IMG/VR virus record: IMGVR_UViG_3300030116_002979 | Coordinates: 5,561 to 43,846 of that record | Origin: a virus | Strand: one strand, 5' to 3' | DNA: 38,286 nucleotides | Shown: piece after piece, positions 15,978 through 25,309 of the stretch | Numbering within the stretch: the first letter of the stretch is position 1 | Layout: the number at the start of each line of letters is the position of its first letter | Notes under the pieces: generated by a model | The model's database searches: none | Told to the model about the DNA's origin: nothing | Seen by the model: the letters and a program-made list of their open reading frames with translations, nothing else | Made by a program: the position numbers and the translations under genes

Positions 15978-16382
15978 TTATTTGCTAGATTCAAATATCT
16001 CTGAACCAACACTATATAATTCAGCTTTTTTTGTATCGTTATTTGTTAGTTCTACTTCAGCATAATATCCCAATAAACTAGACATATTAGCTCTATTATC
16101 TTTTCCAAAAAAGAAAAAACTATTACTATCAGGTAATGCTGTTGAGTTTTCTATATCTGCTACTATTTGACCTAAAGCATTTCCATTGCCACTTACATAA
16201 TTTATAGCGGTAATAACACCAACTTCAATAATAGCGTTGCTATTTGGTATAGGTGTCTGAGTACCACTAGACTCATGATCTCCTGCCATAGCTTCACTAG
16301 CAGGATTAACATAGTATAGTATATCTCCTAATTGCACTGACTCGTTTAACGGATGAATAAAATCTACTGTTATATTTGGCAT
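15978..16382 (-). CDS. Small conserved virion-type protein (unknown function)
   Basis: A 134-residue protein without signal or membrane segment, mostly strand-rich. The C-terminal part, with KDNRANMSSLLGYYAEVELTN followed by a segment ending VGSEIFESSK (about 94-134), is a pattern I recall from hypothetical proteins beside tail and connector genes in marine phages. An N-terminal element VQLGDILYYVNP (about 16-27) is consistent with a small beta-barrel. It lies between the 626-residue beta-rich protein and the ejection-type set, so a tail or core accessory role is plausible. No experimental function is known to me. Confidence 0.7.
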   Translation of the reverse strand: MPNITVDFIHPLNESVQLGDILYYVNPASEAMAGDHESSGTQTPIPNSNAIIEVGVITAINYVSGNGNALGQIVADIENSTALPDSNSFFFFGKDNRANMSSLLGYYAEVELTNNDTKKAELYSVGSEIFESSK

Positions 16383-16393
16383 ATCTTTATTTT

Positions 16394-18274
16394 TTAACTA
16401 AAATCATTTTGAAAATTAAAATCAACTCTTATTCTTAATTTATCACCACTTGCTACAGCAGGTGAGAAATTAGTTACCGCAACAGTAACATCATAGGTTG
16501 CGACAGAGTTTGCAGTACCTGCGTTTGAAACATTAAATGATGTTATGTTAGTTGAATATGTTGCGTTATTAAATTTAGCTGTTGTTTGTGTTCCTGTTAC
16601 AGCGCCAGCTGTTATTGTAACATCACCTAGGCTATCTACAAAACTAGGCAAATCAGGATAACTTATTTGAATACCAGCTAAAGTGTATGTTACTGTTGTT
16701 GATCCACTTGTTCTACCTGTTACACCTTGCACAACACCGCTTGGGAATATTAATGAAGCATTACCATCACTTATATCAGCGTACTGTGTGGCTCCTATTG
16801 TAAGTACATTACTATTACCACCACCAGGTAAACCACTACCAGGTATTTCTGTATAATTATCTATAGGAAAAGTTATAGTTGTATCCGATGTACCAAACTC
16901 ATTGTTATACCAAGCTGTTCCAGAAATATCTATTCTCTTTGTAGTACCACTATTATTAACAGTTGCCGAGGTTGTACCTTCAACAATTGATGCGTTACCA
17001 GTTTGAGTAAAATGCGAACTGTTTAATGCTAAAGTTGCAGAGTTAGTTGTGCTAAAACCAAACTGCTCATTATCTTCGAGCCTTATGTTAAAATTAAAAG
17101 TACCTTGAAGATCTGTATCGTTTATTTGACCAGCTTGACCATTTATAGCATTATTTCCAGTGTGCGTAATAGTATTACCATTAAGGTCACTGTATGTTAT
17201 AGTTGTAGCTGTTAAGCTTCTCGCAGTTGTAGCTGCTACTTGAACTTTTTTAAAACCTCTTCTATTTATAGTAAAACTACTTGTTTGATTTGTTAAGTTC
17301 AATGTTGTTGGACTTACAGCTGATATAGTAAAAGTATATGTATCATCAGCTAAAATAACAGGAAACTCAAACATAGTAGTATGTTGGCCTGAACTATCTA
17401 TAGTTAATTCACCAGAATCAACTGTAGAAGATTGAAATAGTTTCGTTGTAAAGTTGTAACAATAATCATCAGATGTTCCAGACGTGTTGTCAGCTCCAGT
17501 ATTTTTAACTTGTAGTTTAAATTTAGCACCAGAAGTACCATAAACAGTAATATGTCTTTTAGTAAAAGTATAAGGCATATCAGATAATTCCATAGAATAT
17601 GCTGTTATGTCGTTTACAGGTGTTGGTATTGATATTGCGTTTGCTGTTATTGATATAACATTACCTGTTTTATTTTCACTAGGTATTATTGCGTCTACAT
17701 TTATTGTGCAACTTGTAAAAGAAGTACCAGTGCCATTAGGTGTTTTAACAATTACGTAATCAGAAACATCACCAGTTGTTACATCAACGCTAATATCATT
17801 TATATCAAAAAAGTAATTACCATTAGTAGCACTTACTGTAATTTGAAATAAATCTTTTTGTTGTCCAGTGTTTCCAGAAGCAGAATAACTACCTGAAGCA
17901 ACTGCTGTTACATTTGAAACAGTAACACTGTAGTTACCTGATATTGTTTTTGGTATATCTTTTATACGTGTTGCATTGCCATCAATATCTATAGTCACAA
18001 CATGATCACTAGTGCCTGGATTAAAGGTATCTTTTAAATCAACAGTAACTAAAACAAAATTACCATCTGCATAAGCCACACCACTATCACTAAGCGTTAT
18101 GCTATTTATTGAAGATGGTAAAGTGCCAGTGTTATTTGTAAAATCAGCGGCTGCAACTCTAAAACCTTGATTTGGTTTTATTGTTAAAACTTGATTAGCA
18201 ACACCAGAACCTAAAGCTTGTGACGGTGTTACCACCACAGATGATGAATTTATAGTACAATTATTTAATGCCAT
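16394..18274 (-). CDS. Beta-rich virion protein with Ig-like repeats, tail-associated
   Basis: A 626-residue protein dominated by Thr, Ser, Asn, Val and Gly in alternating strand patterns, with repeated elements of the form YSVTVSNVTAVASGSYS and YTFTISAVSPTT that fit stacked Ig-like or similar beta-sandwich domains. There is little charge and no enzymatic motif. Such proteins usually sit on the particle surface as tail spikes, head decorations or carbohydrate-binding arms. The start overlaps the stop of the 1442-residue nozzle-like gene as TAATG, which supports production in matched amounts and a tail location. It could equally be a side fibre. Confidence 0.72.
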   Translation of the reverse strand: MALNNCTINSSSVVVTPSQALGSGVANQVLTIKPNQGFRVAAADFTNNTGTLPSSINSITLSDSGVAYADGNFVLVTVDLKDTFNPGTSDHVVTIDIDGNATRIKDIPKTISGNYSVTVSNVTAVASGSYSASGNTGQQKDLFQITVSATNGNYFFDINDISVDVTTGDVSDYVIVKTPNGTGTSFTSCTINVDAIIPSENKTGNVISITANAISIPTPVNDITAYSMELSDMPYTFTKRHITVYGTSGAKFKLQVKNTGADNTSGTSDDYCYNFTTKLFQSSTVDSGELTIDSSGQHTTMFEFPVILADDTYTFTISAVSPTTLNLTNQTSSFTINRRGFKKVQVAATTARSLTATTITYSDLNGNTITHTGNNAINGQAGQINDTDLQGTFNFNIRLEDNEQFGFSTTNSATLALNSSHFTQTGNASIVEGTTSATVNNSGTTKRIDISGTAWYNNEFGTSDTTITFPIDNYTEIPGSGLPGGGNSNVLTIGATQYADISDGNASLIFPSGVVQGVTGRTSGSTTVTYTLAGIQISYPDLPSFVDSLGDVTITAGAVTGTQTTAKFNNATYSTNITSFNVSNAGTANSVATYDVTVAVTNFSPAVASGDKLRIRVDFNFQNDFS

Positions 18275-21200
18275 TAGTCGTTGTTTTCGTTTACTGTTAT
18301 TGTTACACCAAATGAATAATCATTACTAGCAGATACACTTCCACCACCTAAACCTTGTACGCTAAATTCACTTGTGTCAGGTATTTCACCAGGTGTTTTA
18401 GTTCCTTGTATAAATTCAAACCACTTGCCTTCTTTTTCTTTGAAACTTAATATTTGGCCTTGTTGTTTATCAGATTCTATAGCATTACTCCACCATCCAG
18501 CAGTATTATTTTTGTTAAAAAAGTTGTTATCTGTATCAGCATTACCACTATTATCTTCAAATATTCTAGCTTGACTACCTTCGTAATTTAATGTTTTAAA
18601 TTGTTTAACAGAACCAGGAGCATCGTTAAATATAAATTTAATACTTGAGTTATAAGGATCACCATAAAAATTATTTCTATTTTCATTATCGTGTACCCAA
18701 AGATCACCGTTTTTAAATGTATAATACTTATTATTTAAACTAATACCCTCTTCTTGTAAAAAACTTTTTCTACTAGTCCAAGCGTTTGTATCTTCTTTAA
18801 AGCTTACTGTATCGAAATTTAATGTTAAATTATATTCTTTTTTATTAGTATCGTAACTTCCTATCGCTGTTGTAGCAGCCGCTAGATTGTCTCTAAAGTA
18901 ATCTGCCATACCGTAACGTGATATAGGCTCTAATCCATCAGCAGAGAGTCTTAAAACAACTCCTCTGGCTTTATCTGTAAAATAAGCTCTGTATCCATAC
19001 TGAGTATATGATTCAGGATTTTTACTAATACCAAACTCACCTGTATAAGGATTTGGTGTTCCTAACACGTTTGATGATACTGTAACCTGTTTACTACCAT
19101 CGGCAGTAAATAATATATCTTTATTTGTAGGTATTTTAAAACATTTATCTTCACACAAAACATCTAAACCACCGTGTCTATGCCTCATTAACTGTATTGA
19201 ACCATAAACAGGATTTATTGATTTAGTTATTTGATCTGCTTGTATAAATTGATTAGTATTATTAGTACCACTTTTAGAATTATACAATCCAGAAAATATA
19301 ACTTCATTTGATTTTCGTTCTTCGGCGTAAGGTATATCTAATACTGTACTAGCTTTTATACCTTTAGTCATTTTAGCTGCATTGAAATCATCTCTAATTC
19401 TATCTGACTCAACTCCGTTACCAAAGCTAAAGCAGTTAGAGTAACTCAATGTTTTCTCAGTTCCATGTGTAGATTTATCATACGCTTCACTTGCTTCATA
19501 GAATAAATTTAAATCTACTATTTCTTTTGGTTCAGTTTCAAATATAGCTGGATTATTACTTGTAAAACCATCTCCATCAACAAAAGCATTTAAAAACTCT
19601 ACAGCTGTTCCGTTTTCTTTTGAAGTATGACCATTATCTTTTGGTGACCAAAGAATTGGTTTATCTAATTTTAATGTCCAACTTATTAATCTTTCGCTTC
19701 CATATTTACCTAATCTACCATAACCACCTCTATCGTAAGGTATATAATGATTTCTTCTATAAGCTTTTATAGTATAAACCGTTTGATCAGGATCATCTCT
19801 AAATCTAAATTTAGAATTTTTTTGTTGAAACTGACCTACTATTTTTCTATATTCAGGTTTCCAGTCTCTTTCAAAGTTATTCCAATACGGTTGACCATTT
19901 ATCCACGAGTGGCTTTCTTTATCACCGAACCAATGCCAACCTATTTCCATAAAATCATTACCAGATTCAGCACCTAAACCACCTGCTTGTTTAGCGGCTT
20001 CAGATGTAGCGTGTCTACCTTTATATTTACCACCACCTGATGTAGATGTGTCGTATGTTCCTCCACCATCAGCATATCTTTCTAAAACGTTCCAGTCACA
20101 AATATGCCACTCAGCAGATCTACCATGTTGATCAGATCCTGGAAAATGACCTTTATGTGCATCTTGCCAAAAACTTTCAGTACCACCAACACCTGATAAG
20201 TTGTAAGTTTGAATACTAGCTATAATCTTAAAGTTATCAGGGTTTTCATTTCTTATTATAGCTTCTTCTAACTGACCATCTCTTTCTAATTTAGCAAAAA
20301 ATCTACCGGAAAACTCAGGTTTTAATTTGCTTTGTTTTTGTGCTATTTCAACTGCTACAGAATCATCACTTGAATCAAACAAAACTGTTGCACTGTTGTT
20401 TATAAATCTAATATCATCTTCAGCAAATCTTTCTTCTATTTCAACTCTATAGTATCTAGTATTATCATCACCACCATCAAAATATTGTATATTAGCTATA
20501 TCATAATATTGAGATTGTCCACCATTACCTATAAACCTAACAACAAGATCTGATAATTGATGAACTGGTATTTGATAAGCGTTAGCAGTACCTCCATCAC
20601 CACCAAAAACTTTTTCCCATTTGTTTTTGTTTATATGAAAATGACCACCATCGTCTTGTGGAAATCCATTTAAGTCTCTAAAAATATTTTCACCAGTGGT
20701 ATTTGTGTTTGCAGCTGATAAAATACCTTTTGAAACTTTATCTTCTTTTAAAAACAAAGGCGCTTCATTTTCTATAGATATTATTTTAAATCTAGCTTCA
20801 CCGTCTACAACTTGGTTGCTGTCGTGCTTTTTCTTTAATATTAAAAAAGTTTCTTCAGTTACTTTATTTCTTTCAGACGATGGAAAACTAATCCAAACAT
20901 TACCATCTTCAGCTTCATAATGTCTATCCATACATAGATTATAATATTCATCAGAAGATTCTTTTATAAAATATTTATAGGACTCAGCCCAATAAGGTAT
21001 TGGACTTGTTATTTTAACTCTTAAAACATTATGCGTTGATGCTGCTGATTTGTCTAATATTACAGCTCCAGTTGGATCCGTAAATACAGGTGTTTCTCTA
21101 CCATACTTATCCCTATAAACGACACCAACTTGATATGTTCTTATAGATTTTATTGATCTTTGACCTTCTTTAGGTACAACTTGTATATCTGGATTTTGTA

Positions 21201-22602
21201 TTATAGATACTTCAAATTTAACACTTATATCATTGTTAGCACCGTCTTTAATATCAAAATTTTCTAAATAATTACCATACATTATTCTGTTAGCAGATAA
21301 AGCTTGAGCTTTTGCTTTTCTAGGAACATTATCAAAAGGTCTTAATGATTGTATTTGTGGTAAAACTTTATATATAACCTCAGATGTAATTTCAACCTCA
21401 CCATTAGTACCAGCTGTATATTCTGGATCACTTGTTTTTATACTTTGTACTACGTATATATTATTATTTGAAGTTTCTTTATATATTATATCTATTTCTT
21501 TTACATCGTCAGGAACACCTTGTGTAAATCCACCTATTTTTAAAGATCTAATATTGTTAACCATGCCTTTATTATAACCTTTTTTAGGATCGTAATCAAA
21601 GTCACTTGGTAAAAAAGCAACTTCAGAGTATGGGCCAATTGTAGAATATTCATTATCTACATATTTATACCTATAAGCAAATTGAGGAAATTTAAACTCA
21701 AACATAGGTTTTTCTTGTATTAAATGAATTTTCCAGTTTTGCTGTCCAACAGGAACATCTTCAGGTACAACATCTATATTTACTTTTATAAAAAATGGTG
21801 AAGCTACGTCTGGATATACAGCAACTACACTAAGTACAACCTGTATATCAACAGATTCATCTAGTAAAGTAAGACTAAGCTTATCGCCAACAATAAGATC
21901 CATGTTGTGACCAACACCAATAATACTCGCGCCAGCATTGAGAGGACCTGTTGGTAAAGGCTCAAGTGTTGTAGAGTCTGTAAAGCTAAGATTCATAGTG
22001 GTACTTTCTATTATACCAGCTCTCTTACTTTTTGACATTGTTAGTGTTGGAGGAGTTAGTGGAGATTTTTTAATAACAGTTATTTGATCTTCTGTAAAAT
22101 CAGAACCATTAACCTGGGTGTGAGTATAAGATGTATTTGAACTGTTATAACCTTTCCAAGTTTTTATGTTTATTTTTTTAGGCTCTGTTCTATCATCTGT
22201 AAAGAATAATAAATCATCAATTATATTGATACCAGTTATCATATTATTACTAGAAAAATCTAATACTCCATTTGCGTCAACAAGTATTGGTGACACGATA
22301 TTTTCAGTTTGATCATACTCTAGTATTAAAGACTTAGTGTCACTAGCTATAAACCAGTATATCATCTCTGTTTTAGTGTTAGCATAAACGCCTATACATT
22401 GAGCGTTTGCACCTAAATTAGATAAAGCACTACCATAAGGCATCCTATTACCTAATATATTTTGCACTGCACCAACATCACTACCTTCAGAGCTAGAAAT
22501 TTGCACATTTAACGCATCTCTATATTGACCATTAGGAACTAATCTTTCGTCGAGGTCTTTATTCATTGCACCTCCACCAAATTGTCTCTTTAATTCTGGC
22601 AT
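18274..22602 (-). CDS. Large tail nozzle-like protein (tail tubular protein B position)
   Basis: A 1442-residue protein. Its N-terminus (about 8-52, containing GGAMNKDLDERLVPNGQYRD and then AVQNILGN) has the pattern that begins many large podovirus tail tube proteins: a statement of DALN-type residues followed by a short region leading into beta-propeller-like strands. The rest is long, strand-rich, with many aromatic-Gly-Asp turns (for example DRGGYGRLGKYGSERLISW near 980) and no enzymatic motif. It follows two connector-like genes and precedes the ejection-type proteins, the order of T7 gp11, gp12, gp14. The length exceeds T7 gp12 (about 790 residues), so extra domains are inserted, perhaps for receptor or membrane contact. 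The assignment is by order and N-terminal pattern. Confidence 0.75.
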   Translation of the reverse strand: MPELKRQFGGGAMNKDLDERLVPNGQYRDALNVQISSSEGSDVGAVQNILGNRMPYGSALSNLGANAQCIGVYANTKTEMIYWFIASDTKSLILEYDQTENIVSPILVDANGVLDFSSNNMITGINIIDDLLFFTDDRTEPKKINIKTWKGYNSSNTSYTHTQVNGSDFTEDQITVIKKSPLTPPTLTMSKSKRAGIIESTTMNLSFTDSTTLEPLPTGPLNAGASIIGVGHNMDLIVGDKLSLTLLDESVDIQVVLSVVAVYPDVASPFFIKVNIDVVPEDVPVGQQNWKIHLIQEKPMFEFKFPQFAYRYKYVDNEYSTIGPYSEVAFLPSDFDYDPKKGYNKGMVNNIRSLKIGGFTQGVPDDVKEIDIIYKETSNNNIYVVQSIKTSDPEYTAGTNGEVEITSEVIYKVLPQIQSLRPFDNVPRKAKAQALSANRIMYGNYLENFDIKDGANNDISVKFEVSIIQNPDIQVVPKEGQRSIKSIRTYQVGVVYRDKYGRETPVFTDPTGAVILDKSAASTHNVLRVKITSPIPYWAESYKYFIKESSDEYYNLCMDRHYEAEDGNVWISFPSSERNKVTEETFLILKKKHDSNQVVDGEARFKIISIENEAPLFLKEDKVSKGILSAANTNTTGENIFRDLNGFPQDDGGHFHINKNKWEKVFGGDGGTANAYQIPVHQLSDLVVRFIGNGGQSQYYDIANIQYFDGGDDNTRYYRVEIEERFAEDDIRFINNSATVLFDSSDDSVAVEIAQKQSKLKPEFSGRFFAKLERDGQLEEAIIRNENPDNFKIIASIQTYNLSGVGGTESFWQDAHKGHFPGSDQHGRSAEWHICDWNVLERYADGGGTYDTSTSGGGKYKGRHATSEAAKQAGGLGAESGNDFMEIGWHWFGDKESHSWINGQPYWNNFERDWKPEYRKIVGQFQQKNSKFRFRDDPDQTVYTIKAYRRNHYIPYDRGGYGRLGKYGSERLISWTLKLDKPILWSPKDNGHTSKENGTAVEFLNAFVDGDGFTSNNPAIFETEPKEIVDLNLFYEASEAYDKSTHGTEKTLSYSNCFSFGNGVESDRIRDDFNAAKMTKGIKASTVLDIPYAEERKSNEVIFSGLYNSKSGTNNTNQFIQADQITKSINPVYGSIQLMRHRHGGLDVLCEDKCFKIPTNKDILFTADGSKQVTVSSNVLGTPNPYTGEFGISKNPESYTQYGYRAYFTDKARGVVLRLSADGLEPISRYGMADYFRDNLAAATTAIGSYDTNKKEYNLTLNFDTVSFKEDTNAWTSRKSFLQEEGISLNNKYYTFKNGDLWVHDNENRNNFYGDPYNSSIKFIFNDAPGSVKQFKTLNYEGSQARIFEDNSGNADTDNNFFNKNNTAGWWSNAIESDKQQGQILSFKEKEGKWFEFIQGTKTPGEIPDTSEFSVQGLGGGSVSASNDYSFGVTITVNENND

Positions 22603-22603
22603 T

Positions 22604-23692
22604 TTAATGTTTTATTATTTTTGATTTATTTTTCATTATTAAGTTAAGCTCCTCTATTTTTAAGTTAGATAATCTTAACTTTGCTTGTCTTATAGCAGCA
22701 AATCTTTCTTTTTTAAATCTAGCTATAACATATTCTGGAGTACCTACTCTTGATGATAGTATACCATGTGCAGTCCACTTGTATACAGCTTCTTCAGCAA
22801 GCTTGTGTATCCTTATTTCTTCTTCTGTACCTAAGCTGTCACTTATATATTTTAAAGTTACTATTTTACCGTTTATACCTGAACTAAAGTATATATAACC
22901 TCTACTATTATCTATAAAGTATAAACCGTTAAACTGTGAGTTTTCTGGTGTTAAACCATATCTTCTACCCTCTGCTAAAGTAGCATCAACATCTGGACCA
23001 GTTACATTTTCAACTGTATTAGTAGGTTGATCAGCGTTTTGAAAGTCTGTTAACGTATTTGAGTCTAAAGCTTCTAACAGAGTACCATCTTGATCAAATG
23101 TATAATCAAAGTTACCATCTTGTAATAAAGCTTTTGGGTTGCTAGTTTTTCTAGCTGGATATATAATTCTTTCAATACCAGCGCTATCTTTCCATGATAG
23201 TTGCACATAGTTTACATAATCATGAGGAAGCTTCATTCTAAGTGATGGTGGCACTTCTATTTCTTGTGATTTTTGAGATCTTAACGTATCATAGCTTAAT
23301 TCAGCTATTGCTCTTTGTACGTGAAAAGATATTTCAGGTAATTTTACTTTTCTTATAATTTTATCTTCACCAACATAATTAACTTGAAAGTTAGCAATTA
23401 AATCATCAATACCAACATACTGATAATTACCAAGTTGTTCGCCTTGTAATATTTGCCTAACAATAACCTGTGTGCCAGTAGCTAAAGCCGTACCCATTGT
23501 TATAACACCATTACTAGCATTATATTCATATAAGTTACCAGCTATTTCATTACCACCAACAAATAAATCAAATTCAATTTCTGACGTAGGTAGAGGATTA
23601 AAAGTTAATGGAGGTAATTCAGCGTTACCATTACTAACTAAAGTCTGACTATTATCGTAATATTGTTGTTGTGTTCCTTGAAATAATGGCAT
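22604..23692 (-). CDS. Connector/adaptor-like virion protein
   Basis: A 362-residue protein with a strand-rich N-terminus (about 1-90: a domain resembling the small beta domain at the start of T7-like tail proteins, with FDLFVGGNEIAGNLYEY and TGTQVIVRQI), then a helical part (about 95-150) leading to PPSLRMKLPHDYVNYVQLSW, a variable linker and a C-terminal helical hairpin (about 290-355) rich in Lys/Arg. The middle resembles connector-complex proteins that dock on the portal. It lies between the 248-residue connector-like gene and the nozzle-like gene, with 1 to 3 bases between them. The exact role (adaptor ring or tail tube A) is inferred. Confidence 0.7.
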   Translation of the reverse strand: MPLFQGTQQQYYDNSQTLVSNGNAELPPLTFNPLPTSEIEFDLFVGGNEIAGNLYEYNASNGVITMGTALATGTQVIVRQILQGEQLGNYQYVGIDDLIANFQVNYVGEDKIIRKVKLPEISFHVQRAIAELSYDTLRSQKSQEIEVPPSLRMKLPHDYVNYVQLSWKDSAGIERIIYPARKTSNPKALLQDGNFDYTFDQDGTLLEALDSNTLTDFQNADQPTNTVENVTGPDVDATLAEGRRYGLTPENSQFNGLYFIDNSRGYIYFSSGINGKIVTLKYISDSLGTEEEIRIHKLAEEAVYKWTAHGILSSRVGTPEYVIARFKKERFAAIRQAKLRLSNLKIEELNLIMKNKSKIIKH

Positions 23693-23695
23693 GGT

Positions 23696-24442
23696 TTATT
23701 GTTTTTCTTGTTGTATGTTTTTAATTTCTTCACCAGCTACTGTTTGATATAACATAGGATCTTTAATAACTATACCTGCTAATGCACATATTTTAAATAC
23801 TAAATCAGTTTCTTCTGATGCGTGTAGTTCAAAGTTTGTTGAGTATGTTCCTGAAGGGTTGTATAAAGCTTTATCGTTTACAATAGTGTAACCCCATCTA
23901 GCTGTAGTAGGTTTAGCTATAAAATTACAAAATACATCTGATGTAATTGTTTCTGGAAAGATTTGTATTCTTCGCTCTCTGACTTGTTGAGTAGCAGGAC
24001 CAGCACCGTTAATAGCTCTAACGTATATAGGTCTAGTAAATGTAGGCTCTGTTAATGGTGAGCTTAAATATATATGATGTTCGTTTTGTTCAACGTTTTC
24101 TATTTCATAATATCGACCATTTTTCTTGTAATATATAGCACCCATACGATAATAAGTGTCAGGCAATATACCAACGCCACCACCTTCACTCATATCTACG
24201 GTTATTCTAAATCTTTCAAAATGATCTATTTTCTCTTGTAGAATATCTACAGTATCTGTGTATATCGTTTCATTTATGCTTGATATTCTATGATATTGAT
24301 TTAAGTCATAGAAGTATTGCTCAAATATATCCATCTGAGCTTGATTAGCAAGTATATTAAACTCCTGTGGAGTTATATATCCTCGTTGCTCTTTATTAGC
24401 AATGGTTAATACTCTTTGATATACTGTGTTTATATTGACCAT
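23696..24442 (-). CDS. Head-tail connector-like virion protein (start moved to 24442)
   Basis: A 248-residue protein starting MVNINTVYQRVLTIANKEQR. A longer frame would start at a GTG at 24469, but this falls inside a hairpin and would add nine low-complexity residues; the ATG at 24442 follows an A/T-only leader (AAAAAATAAAAAT) as elsewhere in this operon. The N-terminal 50 residues (GYITPQEFNILANQAQMDIFEQYFYDL with flanks) are a helical pair common in proteins that bind the portal exit, and the rest is strand-rich with a segment PTTARWGY near 180. It is the first of two connector-like genes after the capsid gene. Identification is by position and the N-terminal pattern. Confidence 0.72.
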   Translation of the reverse strand: MVNINTVYQRVLTIANKEQRGYITPQEFNILANQAQMDIFEQYFYDLNQYHRISSINETIYTDTVDILQEKIDHFERFRITVDMSEGGGVGILPDTYYRMGAIYYKKNGRYYEIENVEQNEHHIYLSSPLTEPTFTRPIYVRAINGAGPATQQVRERRIQIFPETITSDVFCNFIAKPTTARWGYTIVNDKALYNPSGTYSTNFELHASEETDLVFKICALAGIVIKDPMLYQTVAGEEIKNIQQEKQ

Positions 24443-24461
24443 ATTTTTATTTTTTATAGTA

Positions 24462-24486
24462 GTAGTCACCCATATAGAGTGACTAC
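24462..24486 (-). promoter_or_regulatory. RNA hairpin in the leader of the connector-like gene
   Basis: GTAGTCAC at 24462-24469 and GTGACTAC at 24479-24486 pair perfectly over 8 bases with a 9-base loop. In the late-operon mRNA this structure falls between the stop of the 243-residue gene (24502) and the ATG at 24442. There is no T-run after it in the transcribed direction, only A-rich sequence, so it is not a normal terminator. It may protect the 3' end of the upstream message, guide RNase cleavage or tune translation of the connector gene. A near copy of one arm plus loop (TCACTTTATAGGG) lies just upstream, suggesting a small duplication. Confidence 0.6.
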
Positions 24487-24501
24487 CCTATAAAGTGATT
24501 A

Positions 24502-25233
24502 TTAATTTAATCTTTTTTCAATTGATTTTAAAGCAGCCATACCTTCATCAGTTTTAAACCAAGCGGCTAATGCTGAATAAGGGTGCTCTTCATGTGGTAC
24601 TTCAAATAGTTTTCTACCATTTGATGCCCATTTAAATGTTCTTTGATCTTGTGTAAGCTGTAATATACCAGCTTCAGTGGCTTTAATACCCATGTTTCTT
24701 AACATAATATTATCGTCCTGAACTAAACTTAAAAACAGTTTAGGGTTTCTTTCAGCCATTACAATAAGATCTCTTCTTATTTCTTTAGTAGTCATTTTAC
24801 TAACTTCACTACCAATTTCAACTCTTAAAATAGCTTCTGCTTGATCTATATCCATTTCTTTTGCATACTTCATAGATTCAACTTTAAATTCTAAGTAATC
24901 TAATTCATCTTCAGCTATTTCAACTTTATTAAACTCTTTAAACAACTTACCATTTAATGGGTGAAGTGCTAAAAATTTTTGTAAGTTTTGTTGTCTACCT
25001 TCTACGTGTAGTTTACCGTTTCTAAACACAACATGTCCTAAAGTTGCAGGACCTTTTTGTTCATCAACAAATGGTGATTTTTGGTTTGTAGCATATCTAA
25101 GTTCTCTGTTGTATCCCTTTTCTTCGTCAAACCACATTAAAGGTTGTTTTCTAGTATGTCTTGATGGTATTTTATTTATTATTGGTTTATGTCTACCCAC
25201 CAGTTCATACAATTTATCTTTGTATTTTTCCAT
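24502..25233 (-). CDS. Small virion-type protein after the capsid gene (unknown function)
   Basis: A 243-residue protein, hydrophilic and mostly helical after residue 95. The N-terminus is basic with the block HTRKQPLMWFDEEKGYNREL (about 26-45), the middle has short strands (TLGHVVFRNGKLHVEGR), and the C-terminal half alternates charged helices and ends in DEGMAALKSIEKRLN. No membrane segment or enzymatic motif is visible. It follows the capsid gene and its terminator and precedes the connector genes, so a head completion or decoration role is plausible. Its start has a T/A-only leader (ATTATATTATATC). I do not recognise a family. Confidence 0.7.
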   Translation of the reverse strand: MEKYKDKLYELVGRHKPIINKIPSRHTRKQPLMWFDEEKGYNRELRYATNQKSPFVDEQKGPATLGHVVFRNGKLHVEGRQQNLQKFLALHPLNGKLFKEFNKVEIAEDELDYLEFKVESMKYAKEMDIDQAEAILRVEIGSEVSKMTTKEIRRDLIVMAERNPKLFLSLVQDDNIMLRNMGIKATEAGILQLTQDQRTFKWASNGRKLFEVPHEEHPYSALAAWFKTDEGMAALKSIEKRLN

Positions 25234-25249
25234 GATATAATATAATTAA

Positions 25250-25294
25250 AAAGTTAAAAAATAAGGTATATGGGCGCCGAAGCGCCCTTACCTT
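25250..25294 (-). terminator. Intrinsic terminator after the major capsid gene, UUCG tetraloop
   Basis: On the minus strand GGGCGC, loop TTCG, GCGCCC form a perfect GC-only six-base stem (plus coordinates 25272-25287). Flanking AAGGTA (25289-25294) and TACCTT (25263-25268) can extend it with a small internal asymmetry, and a T-run (TTATTTTTTAAC) follows at about 25252-25262. This is the classic rho-independent terminator with an extra-stable UUCG loop, placed 16 bases past the capsid stop codon. It should end most transcripts after the capsid gene or stabilise their 3' ends, giving more capsid than connector mRNA; genes further down would then rely on read-through or a promoter I cannot see. 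Confidence 0.88.
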
Positions 25295-25309
25295 AATAAT
25301 ATTTAGCAA

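Noticed and set aside
24443-24469. GTG start adding nine residues to the connector-like protein
   Set aside because: Lies within a hairpin stem and yields low-complexity MTTTIKNKN; the downstream ATG has the typical leader.
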